Shown piece by piece: positions 1-11,801 of a DNA stretch of 64,000 nt; positions within the stretch are counted from its first letter, which is position 1, and each line of letters opens with the position of its first letter. The notes under the pieces were generated by a model. The model was not told the origin of the DNA, did not search any database, and worked only from the letters and a program-made list of their open reading frames with translations. The DNA lies in contig LLEY01000062.1 of the NCBI GenBank assembly GCA_001414485.1, forward strand, positions 274,395 through 338,394. The letters run 5' to 3'. Both the position numbers and the translations under genes were made by a program. Source of the DNA: Calycina herbarum (Eukaryota > Ascomycota > Leotiomycetes > Helotiales > Pezizellaceae).

Positions 1-2252
1 AACGCAAATGGCAACGCAAATAAGTAGCCAAGCCAGGAGTTTCGGGTAAGGTTTGGGCGATCTTCAAAATCTGGCTTTTCGGGTATTGAGTGAGAATAGG
101 TGATAAGCTATGATACTAGGTACCTTGTCTTTCTTGCACCACGCGCTCTAGGACAAAACGCTCTTTGCTGACATCTGTAGAATAGAGTATGAGGGAGTTT
201 TGGGAGTTGTGGAAATAAGTAAAGTAGAGTACAAGTCGTCTCCTCTCTTGATTTTTTGAGCGACACTTAGAAATTAAGTTAATTGTTCTGGAATGCTAGA
301 CCAAGCACCCCAAAACGATTATTGAAGAAAAAAATATATCTCCTCATCTCTTATTTTAACCCCTTTTCTTTGTCAAATTGTGACGCTTGTATCCATCAAT
401 TAATTGTTAATTATCTCCATAAAGCCCATTCATTCAATGGACTGAGGCTATGGACTGAGAATGGAAATCAGGTTTTCTTCACTAAATTACCTTTTCATGA
501 TGAACTCGTCCTTTATGTTTGCTGTTTTGCTTTTTGACATGACTCACTTCATTATCTTCTAGGAGGGTGAATCTCACAACTCCACCTCTCACAACCTTTT
601 AAATTCACTTAAAGTCTAAATTCTTCATTTTTTTGGAGTGAACCTTTAGACTCAATGTGATTATGGTTGATGAAGTGAATTGTTTAGATTGCTATCCAAT
701 TCTGAAATCCACTTTTTGAAACTTTAACTCAAAGCGCCTGCAACAAGCTATCTTTACAAACAAACTATGGTACAATACAATATTGATCAACTACTACTTT
801 TCCCAGCTTCTTCTTCTTCTTCGAAATGCAAGAGCTGAGATATTCACTTGTTGTACCTCATGTTTAAAGGTAGACGTTACATAACAAGGCTTCCATTATT
901 AAAGTCGTGATTCTAGTAGAATTTTAAGTTGATATGCGAGAATTGAGGTTGAGGTTGAACCCCCAAGTTTGTAATAGGGGGTCTATGTGCACTCTCTAGT
1001 TCTGTGAACTTTCTGTTGGGATTAGACACCCCAAAAGGTTGTTTTCAGATGACTGAAGTAAGAAAAGCTCGTGGATTTGTAAAAAGATATATGTTCTCAA
1101 AACAACATCTGGCTATCCTAAGCTCTTTCTACGTTCAATAGTAAATGGAAAATTCAAGTCGCTTAGCCACAGTATCTAGCTGTATCATTCTTGAAGAAAG
1201 ATCAATTTCAACCCAAAACTTTCACAACAAAGTCAACTAGGATCATCCACCTCATTTCGAAATCGTCACTCGCTTGAGTTTGACCTGAAATTGCAACACC
1301 AAAACAAAAACACTCTAGCGTCGACACACTGCAACATCTTCACCTTCGCCAACACCTCCATCTCAGCTTCAACTATTATCTAGTCATCCTTGAAACTCCT
1401 TTTACCCCTCTTACTTTACATCTTCCAGATTCAATCACCTCTTCACTTTACTCTACCTATCCCCCTCTCTCGCTCTCATCACCTGTCCCGCCTTACTTGT
1501 CTTCTTCGCTCTTGCTTAATTGCCTCACTTCCAAGCGATTACCGCGTCCCTCTCACCTTCCCCACCTCCCCAGCATACCCCGCCTTCCTTAACTTATTTG
1601 CTCGAACTCTTTCCGAAATTCTCGCGACTTTTGATACCAACTCCGACTTCAATAGCCAGCACAACTCTTCCTCCAACCTTCATCCTTCAACCTTCAATAC
1701 CCTTCAACATTCAACTTTTAACAGTCCCCGTCAACATTCAACACCCTTCAACCTTCAACACAGTTCGACCTTCAACAATCTTCAACGTACAACCTTCAAC
1801 TTACAGATTACAGCTTGTCGATACCATTCCACTCCTCCTACAAGTGGAACCCTCGAATACCTCGAGCTCCGTTGTTTTCTCAACTCGGTCTCGATTCTAT
1901 ACACCAACTTGTCGATTGGGTTGATCTACAACTCGAACCCCTCGATTCCTTATATTTTACACATATTCAAAACCTTCAAGGTCTTTGCCCTTGACACAAG
2001 TTCAGCTTCAACAAAGTCGCTCTTTCTTATCCATTTGATCTTCAGTCTTGATTTACCTTCACCTACTTTCGATCTTTTGATCCTGAAGCCGCGAAGCACT
2101 TGAGCTTTCAAACCAACTGCTTCGTCTTAGACTTCAGCTTCACCTTTCAGGTGCTATCACCCTTTGATATGTTCTGACCTCACAATATTTTATCATCTCA
2201 TCTTTTCTTGACAAACTAAACTCTGTCATAACTTCAACATCATCACGCCAAG
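1..2252. other. Gene-poor leader region upstream of the first gene
   Basis: I see no convincing gene here. Open frames are short or depend on non-ATG starts. From about 1390 to 2250 the plus strand is strongly pyrimidine-rich, which fits a long 5' untranslated region or promoter of the gene starting at 2253. The frame open from 1390 to 2103 is low complexity (Ser/Thr/Leu/Phe) and has no ATG at its start, so I treat it as chance. Confidence 0.5.
1660..1810 (+). repeat. TTCAAC-type degenerate tandem repeat
   Basis: The motif CTTCAAC or ATTCAAC recurs many times with short variable spacers in a C/T-rich tract, about 450-590 nt upstream of the ATG at 2253. It may belong to the 5' leader of that gene. 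No coding function is supported. Confidence 0.6.
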
Positions 2253-4984
2253 ATGGCACGAAGAAATAGGGACGATGATAGTGGTATGAGCTCGGATGAT
2301 CCCGACGATGACTCGGAATTCATGACATCCAGGTAATTACAACTCTCCAACACAACTGAACAGGCTAACAAATGGTCACAGAAGAAAATGCAAGAGATGG
2401 CTCCATGCCGGTGTCGCTCGGGACCCAAAGGGTGGCACGGTACAGATGTGGTTCGGGTTTTCGCATTTTTTACACGAAGACGCCTACACACAAGCGCCAA
2501 TCAACCAACGGGGTTGGAAAATACATTGGGCTGCCGATAGCAGAGGAAGACTTACCGGCAACCGAGGTGTCGGACAAATTCAGCGGAATTTGATCACCTT
2601 TAATCCTCATATTTCAAGAAATTGGAGCAAGTTTCTTACCAAGAATGGACAATGGAAGTACAAGCAAGCAACTACAGGACGAGAATGTCAATACGAAACT
2701 CTAAGAAAAATCTGGAAGAGCCGAACCTACGTAGACTCTTATCCAAACGGAAATAGGGATCTTCTTGTAGGCCCATCCTTGAATGCAATTCATCCCAGAG
2801 GTGGTGTCTCTGATGAACCTCCTTACCACGAGATTTCAATAAACGCTCCATGCTACGAAAACTACGACAACTGTCGGATTCCTCTCAACGCAAGGCTGAT
2901 CAAGTTCAACTTATTTGAGGATTGGAATGCTAATGCTTTTACTGTTGTTAAAGACTTTCTGCGCGGAATAATGGCGAATAACGTTGGTCCAGATAATCTC
3001 CCGGGCTTCGACGCAGTTCAAGCGGATAGAATCGAATCGGCCTTTTTTCACTGTGGCTGGCGCGTGGATTGGAGAGCAGTGCGAAAGGCCAATAAACATG
3101 TCAGAGAAAGACGGGTCAGATTTGCTAACTATTCTCGCTCCTGGAGGAGACACCGCCCGATCAGAGTCGATGGGGCGCAGAGTGATTGCCAGCGCGTACA
3201 GGATTTTATGGACAGATTGAGAAATGAGCATCACGAACCGCATGGCTATAATGGAGACGACAGCTCAGACAACGACGATGATAGCGCACCAGGTAGAGGA
3301 CTTGGCCGTCGGCCTCCAAATGGTGGTCCAAATGGTGGCCAAGCTGGTAATGATGATGATTCCTCGGACGATCAAGACGACGACGACGCGCCGGCACCTA
3401 GATCGTCCAGAAACAAGCAATCGCAATCTTCACAGCGAAGTAGAATCTCACAAGGAAGAAAAGGCAAAGCGGCGTCTGGCAAGAGGGCTAAGAGTGCTAA
3501 GAAGAGCGGAAATAATGACAAGAGACCCAGAAAGGCAAAAAAACCGAAGAAAATTGTCAAAGAAAAAGGAAAGGGCAGTGCGAGAGGCTCTAAGAAATCT
3601 TCCCAAAATGTTGTAAGTTCATGTTACATTTTTACTCTGATTCTTCTAAACCTTTTGGAACAACGTGTTCAATTGTCCCAGGATATTAGATTAAATTAAT
3701 TTAGACTAACCAAACAATGCAGGTTGTTGATCTTTCTTCAGATAGTGAAGAAGAGCCTGAGGACGAAAATTTCATCGAGAACGACGATGATGACGGTTAT
3801 GCAGTGATTCTTGACGATTCAAGTGATGAGGATGAGGATGAGGATGACGAGTACGAGGACGAGGACGAGGAGGGTGACGGCCAGAATTCGGATACAGAGT
3901 TAGCAAGTCAACTTATTAGACACATTCAACTCGGATCGCCTCAAAGGGAACCTCCGGCGCGAGTTCAACCAAGAGATGACGAGCCATTGTTCGTCAGTTC
4001 CGACGACGACGACTTGGTTCTGGTCGAGGTTCGCCCCGTTCCTGCAGTCCGCCCTAGACTAGGAGGCTCCGGTGTGAAATTTCTGAAAAATGCCTATTTT
4101 GCTCAGTCAAGATCAGCTTCCGCTTTTGTCAAACAAGAGCGCTCGTAGTCAAGGCGAGAGTCGCCAGAGGAACGAGTCGCCAGAGAGAGCAAGACTCCAT
4201 CAGCCGGCGAAGCGATCAAAACGTCTCCATCTACCCCTAGAAATAATTCTCCGACCGCTGGCGAGAGAGCCCAACGAGGACCATCCGAAGGATCTTCTTT
4301 GGGATATCTTGTTGCGATCGGTGATATGCTTGGTGTGTATTCGCCATCACCATCTCCTGAACCTGAAGAACAACCAGAAATGCAAGCACAAGGAGAATCT
4401 CGAGAGCAACCTGAGTCGCAACCCGAATTACAGTCACAGTCGCGTCCAAAACTAAAAGCTGCCTCTATAGAGCCGTCCACGTCTCAAAGGTCTACTTCTC
4501 GAAGGGAGTTTAACTCGGTACCCCTGGATAATGAAATCGGGCGAGAGTTTCGTCCTCTCTCTCCAATTCCTGGAAGCGGACGGCGACAGCCATCAAGCCT
4601 TGGTAGCCCTTCCGCACGAAAAAGAACAAGCGAGGAAATTGTAAGCTTTCTAATGTCCTTTTTTCTTTTGTGCTTTCTAATAGCTAACATCAAACCAGGA
4701 GGATGCCGAAGAAACAGCAGCACCCCAATCGCCCACGAAAAAACCCAAAGATATCAAAGATGAGATTGAATATATTGTCATCAAAGATGACCCGGAGACG
4801 CACTTTGTCATCTCAGACGATGAAGATGATAGTGATGAGGATGAAATTGAAATAGATGATGTATGTTACTTCTATTCTCAGGTTATTTTAATGTGACAGC
4901 TAATGGGAACCCTTACAGATGGACGAGGATGAGGTCAACGTGAACGGAGATGGATCCGAAGACGATCCGATAACCTTCGATTAG
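2253..4984 (+). CDS. Large acidic nuclear-type protein with multiple SUMO-interaction-like motifs
   Basis: I do not recognise the N-terminal family. Proposed exons are 2253-2332, 2382-3612, 3723-4073, 4149-4640, 4699-4860 and 4919-4984 (793 aa). The first 260 residues look globular, rich in Trp and aromatics. A basic Lys/Arg/Ser tract follows (about residues 370-435), then a long Asp/Glu tail. Short hydrophobic cores followed by acidic residues occur five times: VVDLSSDSEEE, YAVILDDSSDEDED, LFVSSDDDD, YIVIKDDPE and FVISDDEDD. This is the pattern of SUMO-interacting motifs. A nuclear, SUMO-binding scaffold role is inference. An in-frame TAG lies at 4146-4148. I bypass it with a 75-nt frame-preserving intron (GTGAAA..TAG), but the donor is weak; the protein may instead end at 4148, about 580 aa, and lose two motifs. 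The last two introns (4641-4698, 4861-4918) are clear and keep the acidic frame open, which favours one gene. Confidence 0.7.
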
Positions 4985-6272
4985 TTGTTAACGCACATGA
5001 TGACTTCACCTCACGAAAGGACATCTACGATACTCGATAACGAAACCCGGTCAAACTTCAACAATTAGCCAATTTAGCTGCTCCGTTGCAGTATCAATCC
5101 CAAATCATGATTCAACACATCACAAACAAAAGGGCCATTGAAATTCACGGAACAAATCAAAATATCAACAACTCATCTATGGGAGCAGTCGCTCCACAGA
5201 GTCCTGGTCGAATAGACACACTTTTGTCTTTCTGGCTCAACATTGCGGCCTGCTTTCCCAACATCATTTCCAAAAAAAATGCCCCCTTCTATTCATTTTT
5301 TCTTCTTCATTTTCCATTATCAACATCGATTATTAAGGAAGGGTGGGAGGGTTTCAAGCATCTCGCTTGAGTTTGCACAAGATTTCTTTTGTAGTGTCTC
5401 TCCCACTGCAATTCATCATCTGGAGTTCCGATATTTAAGTGGCTTGCCTATTGCGTGTAGCTGGTGGAGGTCTTTATTTATGAATGCAATCGGAAGGGAG
5501 AAAAATTACACACGGAATTGGCGTTGGGAGTCCTCTCCTTTTTTTCACAAAACAAGCAAGCCACCATTTTGCGGCGGGAGTTTGGGAGGATTTGTAATGT
5601 GTATTTTAGCGGACTTTGGTGGAGAAGTTACGCGGGGGGCCTCTGCTTGATAATCATTCTTCACAAATAGCATTTATTTCCAATGATCCGTACTGCCCAT
5701 GGTGACTGATCTGAGCGATACAACCAGACTATTAGTTTTGAGTCAAAGTATTATGTATAAGTTGCAGTAAACTTCAGGCTCTGATTCTAAATCAGTAAAT
5801 GAAGTCGAAATGAAGTCAAAATGAAGTCATATTTCTTCACGGAAGACCTACTTTGGCGAAAAATTCTGAAATTTAAAATGAGATGGACAAAATAACCAAT
5901 ATTTGTAACTGATAATTACCTACCTTATCCTTAGACAATTGGATTGCCAGGAAAGAGAGGAATGGAATCTGTCGAGCCGAGTGAATTGTACCCAGATTAC
6001 CAGGCACTCGGAAACTTAATTTTCCTCACTTCTTTCGCAAATCAACTTATTAAAGAGTATCTTACGATAGCCAGGCAAAATAAAATCTATAAGCATGATT
6101 CTCCTTGTCGTAAATAAACTCAAGACTAAACCTTTCCTTGACTCATTGGCACAATATGGTACAGTGAGAGTTCTTACGATGACACAAACATTGACGATTG
6201 AAGTTAAAGTATTAATCATTAAGTACCCGAGAGGGCGTTTACATTACTATTTACATTTATCCAGTCATATTA
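4985..6272. other. Intergenic region
   Basis: This holds the 3' ends of two converging genes, one on the plus strand ending at 4984 and one on the minus strand ending at 6273. There is a short run of GAAGTCAAAAT-like direct repeats near 5800-5830. No gene is supported; open frames here are short and lack family resemblance. Confidence 0.5.
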
Positions 6273-7530
6273 CTAAAATATACATCTCCATCCATTCAGA
6301 TTACATATCGTACTTGCGATCCACTTCTCAACAATATCAAAATAATCCTCACTGTTGAGCTCTAAATATCCAAAATGGGCATTCCCTTTCACCCCTCGGT
6401 TCTCCATTCTGATCCAATCTGGCTTGACACCAACTTGGTTGAGATATTGAATTACACAGTGGGCGTATGTGGCGTGAGGGCTAGCCTCTCCAGTGAACGA
6501 AACATAAGGAACCTTGGCGAGATTTGGAAGCGTGTGGATGGTGTTGCCAGCAGCAGTTGATTGTTGAATACAAGATCTGTTTGATGGAAGATCTTCACCG
6601 ACAGTTTCCAAGATCAACTCGGATGAGTTGGTAATAGCTGGCGAGTAATGAAGGTTGGTAGCAGTGAGGCCGAACTCTCTTGCTGATGTACGTCCAACGG
6701 CAGAGGTTGCGTTGCCGACATAAGACTCGAAAGGAATATTTCCAGGCTCAAGGCTGACATTTCCGGCTACCAGATCTGGGCACTCATCGGATAGTAGGAT
6801 TGGATGAATGGCACCAATTGAATGTGAAACAAGGAAACTCTTTCCAATCAAGTTGAGAAGTTCGCAACCTGCTACTCGCATTGACATTTCCTGGCGGGTG
6901 TTGTTGGAAGTCAAAGGTATGAACCCAGCTTCAAATGCGTCGAAAACTGGGTCTCCAAGTAAACCAGTTCCTGGCCATTGAGTGTGGAGTTGTGACTGAG
7001 GATAGGCATTGGCACCTTCTGGGTGAGTGAATCCCTTCTCAGTGATGTTGGAAGTTGAACCGAATCTTGATGGGTATCCAGTGATATCATTTTGACTGCC
7101 ACGTCCCACTGAGGTTTGGTCTACGATATACACCTGATATCCTTTATCAAGGAACATCGACGCCATCCCCTTTCTGTTGTCGGGTGTGTTGAGCCAAGTC
7201 TAGTAGTCACAATTAGCATATACGAGATAACATGGCATAACAGCCTAAACTTACTGCTCCCGAAACTCCGCCACCATGAAAGAGAACGATTGGGTATTGT
7301 TGCCATACACCACCAAGTCCAGTAAGTTTCTCAACATACATTTGATCGTATGTCATCAAACCCAAAGCTGCAGAAACATATTGACCACCGACCCAGAATA
7401 CATCCCGCTTGTAGAATGATTCTGGTGACCGACATTCCTTTTTTATCCCATTGATACCAGTACAATCAACACTACCACCAGCAACCACCACCGACGCGGC
7501 AGCGAGCAGCGAAACCCATAATGACACCAT
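6273..7530 (-). CDS. Secreted alpha/beta-hydrolase (esterase/lipase-like)
   Basis: Exons are complement(7255-7530) and complement(6273-7199), joined over a 55-nt GT..AG intron, giving 400 aa. The N-terminus (MVSLWVSLLAAASVVVAGG) is a typical signal peptide. An oxyanion-type HGGG stretch (VLFHGGGVSG) lies near residue 88. The nucleophile elbow is SHSIG near residue 210, where the first Gly of the usual GxSxG is absent. A C-terminal GNAHFGYLE could supply the catalytic His. Several NxS/T sites fit secretion. It resembles fungal secreted alpha/beta-hydrolases that act on esters; the substrate cannot be read from sequence. It stops with TAG. The ATG at 7528-7530 is the first in frame and precedes the signal peptide. 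Confidence is high for the fold, low for the substrate. Confidence 0.85.
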
Positions 7531-9971
7531 CTTTGCTGTGAGAAACTTAAAAATGACAGTTTTCTCGGTCGAAGGATCGAGGGAAAATTATGGTGAAACC
7601 TGGCGTGCTTGTGCTTACTTGCTGAGGCTTAAAATTTTCCTGTCAAAGTGGGAGGTGCCTTGTTCTTACTGCGGTGTATCCTGGGAGTCAAATTGCATTT
7701 TTTGTTTGATGTCCACGAGGTCCACTTCCTTCCCGGGGATAGGGTTCGCGGCGCACACCCTTTTTGGAGATCGTCCGGTATGAAAGTGGGGGAGGGATCC
7801 AAAGTCGCAGATTCAATCCCTGTGCTTAGCATATTTTCGGATTTTGAATGCCTTCCGGATCTCCAAGAATGCAGGTCCTGTTGTGCAAGAGGCAAGCATG
7901 CAAGTTCGCCAATCGAATTGGGGTGGCCTTAAATTTCTGTACATGACACTATGGCCACGCTAACTGCTGTGCATCGGACTAATCTGTCGATATTAATTTT
8001 TTTGTGGACGGTGAGTGTCAATAATTGCGTGACTTCAGGAGTGATAAATTAACAGAGGGGTATCGCCATGGCTCGCTGCTGGCATTGTGAGGAATTATTT
8101 TCTCCATAGCCCCCGTGGTTCAGGGAGTTTCCAATTCTTGGGATCGAGAGCTTTTCAGCTTGATTTGACCAGTCAAAAGATAGGTAATTTAGAGTTTGAT
8201 TATGAGCTCGCTACACAAGTTTTATCCGATATCCATCACTCGCACGCCACTTTGACTTTCAAACGTTTTTAGAGGTAGGTATATCCTGGTGACATCTTGT
8301 AACTCAGTAGAGATTTCGTGATTTTTGCGACTCTGGAACCACAAAAAGCTTACGTGTTGCCGTGAGATTTTATGATCTGTTCCATTCTGTCTTATTCCTC
8401 CTGATGGAGTCTCGCTTAGCTTATTTCTCGTCTGGTTTGTAGAGTCAAAATTGTTGAAAGACATGGAACTTTCAAAATATCTCATTATCTAGAATTCTCG
8501 TCACAAGTGTGTACGCACCGGTGTTTCAGATCATCAATTGAGTGGCGTTTACTTCGTCCCAGGCGTAACAGTCCATAACGGGGCCTCCTAAATAAACCCT
8601 GCTTTGCTGGGTCCCGCTATGGACCGTTTCGCCTGGGACGAATGTACGATGTCGTCGCACCTTTTTAATCTTGGCATCTGTGAGTATGAGCTGGATAAAG
8701 CGAGATAAGACGGAGAATTTATACATCTTGTTTTCGTGGATTGAAACTTCCTGGACTGAATAATTCGGAAGCTCGATCAGGTGGATTTTTAGCATCATCG
8801 ACGATTCCTATCATCGGCCCAACGGCTACTTAGAGTAAAAATATTGCGCAGAAATTATAATTCTCCGCCGAAATCCTCTGCTCCACGCATTTTATCAGCC
8901 AACAAATCCCCTCATAAATTTACAGGCAGATTTCCGAGCTATTTCTCCACTATCCATGAACCCCTCATCAAGACTTTCCGGACCAACCACACCTGCGATG
9001 CCAAGACTTCCAAACAACACGTGAGAGCTCCTTCCATAATCGCACCTCTCCTCCTTGACAATTGGTCATGAACGCTAAACATATGAAATTCCACGGATAA
9101 TGTGCAATTCGAACACTCTCCTCCTGCAACTCAATTATGTACTTCGTAAGTGTGGATTTATCACAAAGATTAGCATTGCCAGCTACACGATTAAGGTTCC
9201 CCGGAAGAAAGGATAACCTTGCTATATAAAGCTCCAGGCTTCAAATCTGATGTCAAACGGTTTGTTTCAATCAAATCCTCAGCAAAGTTCGTTTTTCCTT
9301 CTTCCAACTTCGTTCGAATCTTGGGGAAACGGTTCTTGGAAAGTTCCATGTCATGAAGTCCAAGATGCCTGCATAGCGAAGAAGACACTCGGGATACGGC
9401 TCTTATTTTTCTATCTCTGTTTGACTACTTCGCAGTGCGTTGTCCCTTTCAAGGATACTCGCTAATGACAAGCATACCTACCTACCAAGGTTCAACCCCT
9501 TGTGATTTCAATGGTCCGGGTTGCCGTGAACACCTGTTGAAAATAAACCCAGCATAGAAATGGTACCACTGTTTCGTACCTAGAAACTAGGCTTGTGAAC
9601 TCGCCTCATTTTCCATGCTCTGTATATATCATCAGAACCCCACCTTCGCTTCGTTTGCTTTTCGGGTTTTACTCTTTGAAAATTTCATTTTCGGCATCTA
9701 TATTCAAAAATACCCCAGATCAGCACACTCTTGCCCAATCAAGGGGGAGAGTATTTACACTCGTGGTCTGGAGGACAATCGTTCAGAGCCAAGAAAGCAA
9801 GAAACTCAAAATCCTTCCAGTGGGTATCTTCCATATTGGGTATAAGAGAGGACGAGCAGTCAAAAAGACGCATGCACACGACGATAAAAACTGGGGATTT
9901 CCCGTAACAAAGATCCTCCGTATGGTCCAACGAATCTTTCCTCTTTCGACAACCTACACTCATATCCAATA
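7531..9971. other. Intergenic region, 2.4 kb
   Basis: This lies between two divergent genes, the hydrolase on minus and the membrane protein on plus, so it should hold both promoters. Open frames are short and without recognisable domains. The one clear structure is the inverted repeat at 8553-8642, listed separately. Confidence 0.5.
8553..8642. repeat. Imperfect inverted repeat, hairpin-forming
   Basis: Arms of 33 nt at 8553-8585 and 8610-8642 pair with only four mismatches around a 24-nt loop. The outer ends TTCGTCCCAGGCG and CGCCTGGGACGAA are perfect complements. It could be a small foldback transposon remnant or a structured RNA. No flanking target-site duplication is obvious. Confidence 0.75.
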
Positions 9972-11563
9972 ATGTCGTCCTCATCGCTAGCTACCAATGC
10001 GACTACTACCTTTTCGACGATACTTCCGAGCGGCTCAGTCTCAGCATTCTTGGGCACACCCCCCGCGACGTTGAAGGATTATTATATTGCACAGTATTTC
10101 TTATATCAATTCGGATTGAAGACGGATCCCATACTTGGTGCTCCTGTAAATCCGAAGCGACCGGCGGTATATGTTTCGGAGACGAATGGACCGAAGATTT
10201 TGGCTTCTATGATTGCCGCGATTTTTGTGATGGTCACTATAACGGCACTTAGACTCGGTATACGGGTGTTTAATAGAGGTCTCCTGGTGGGGTTGGACGA
10301 TGTTTTCATAGTGCCTGGTGTTGTAAGTAAATCTTTATCTTACTTTCTCTTGGTGGGAATGCTTCCTCCACTCCTCATCTTTCAAAGTATTCACCTGATT
10401 TAATGTTCTATTCGCCCTTTGTGCTATTGAGGCCTTTAGTAATGCTAACGAACCTAGATATTGGCAGTGGCATGGCCAGCTTTGCAGATTTGCGCTGTTG
10501 TCTACGGAGGAGCGGGGAAACATGTAAGCAGTTATCCAAAACAAGATTGGAGCTCTCTCGACCTTATTCCCGTGGTTCCATTGATTCAAGCACTAATATA
10601 CTATGACAGATGTACGACGTAACCTACGAAGAGTACTCATACTTCAAACTGTACGCCAACGTAGACAAAGCCCTCTTCTTCCTCGCAGTTGGCTTCATAA
10701 AGCTCTCCATCTGTTTCTTTAACCGACGTCTCACCTCAATCACCTCGCGAGCCTGGCTTATATTCAACAACTGCTTTATCGGACTCCTCGTCGCCTACCT
10801 TTTACTGGCATTATTCTGGTGTATCTTCCAATGCGATCCTCCATACGCTGGTTGGAATATCATCCGCGTAGCTACCGAGCTGAAACACAAGCCAAAATGC
10901 ATGAGCGATAATATAGTTGGAAGTGCCTTGAGTGTTATCCATGCCCTCATGGATTTCGGGTTACTCTCTGTGCCATTGATTGTACTTTGGAAAGTTCAAA
11001 TGAGCTGGAAGACAAAGGCACGTCTATTTTTTGTTTTCAGTATTGGAGGAATGAGTGCGATTGGTTCTGTGGTACGGCAGGTCGAACAAGAGAGGCTGTC
11101 AACTGATATCCTTTGTAAGTCCATTCTCAATCAGAAGGATTTTAATTTATTTAACTAACAATCAACAGTCAACTTCGTGCCTTTACAAAATTGGACCCTA
11201 ATCGACTTAACATTCGGAGTCGTCGCAGCATCCCTCCCCATCCTCTCCGCCTTCGTACCTAAGAGCTGGAAAAGCGTAACAGGAAGCAAGAAAACAGCAC
11301 CCCATAGCAACGGATACTTCAACAAATCCGGACACACCAAGCTGAAGTCCGGAAGAGATGGCAATATCAGGGGGAAGAGAACAGAAACCGAGAGTGGGGA
11401 GAATATCATAAGAACGGATGTGATAGAGTTGACATATCAGGATAAAAATGACACGAACTGGGATAAAGTTTCCGACGATGAGAGGATAACAGCAGGGAGT
11501 CTAGAGATTGTTGGAGGGAGCAGTCAAGGTCAAACGACTACTTGGGTGGGACAGGCGAAGTGA
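9972..11563 (+). CDS. Seven-transmembrane rhodopsin-domain-like fungal integral membrane protein (PTH11-like)
   Basis: Exons are 9972-10322, 10458-10523, 10610-11114 and 11169-11563 (438 aa); intron 1 is 135 nt with a GCTAACG branch site. The N-terminus is an extracellular-type Ser/Thr-rich segment without a CFEM cysteine module. Hydrophobic helices follow, including ILASMIAAIFVMVTITALRL and CFIGLLVAYLLLALFWCIF. Family hallmarks are the GLDDVF after helix 1, the VVYGGAGKH at the end of exon 2, and the C-terminal NWTLIDLTFGVVAASLP. The last 100 residues form a hydrophilic cytosolic tail. Members are plasma-membrane proteins suspected of sensing surface or nutrient cues; the ligand is unknown. 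The 66-nt second exon is needed to keep the frame. Confidence 0.85.
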
Positions 11564-11801
11564 AAGTTTCTTTTGTGTGATAGTGTGAAATTAGCGTGTA
11601 AAGAAGAAATACAAAAACAATATATAATATAAATACGGGTGACTTGTGGGAGTGAGAAAGTTATAAGCCATAGCCGCGACGGTAAAGGTAATTTCCTTTC
11701 GGGGTAGCTACTCTGATCACAGGGGCTGAAAATTTGAGGTACCTTAAATTGACAAACTGTATGTATTCTAAGAATCATTCATTCCCTTGTCGCCGATTGG
11801 A

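Noticed and set aside
1390..2103. A 237-codon plus-strand open frame.
   Set aside because: It has no ATG start, is low complexity Ser/Thr/Phe, and lies in a pyrimidine-rich leader; no domain is visible.
7780..7830. A tRNA-like T-loop (GATTCAATCC) near 7810.
   Set aside because: I could not build an acceptor stem, D-arm or anticodon arm around it.
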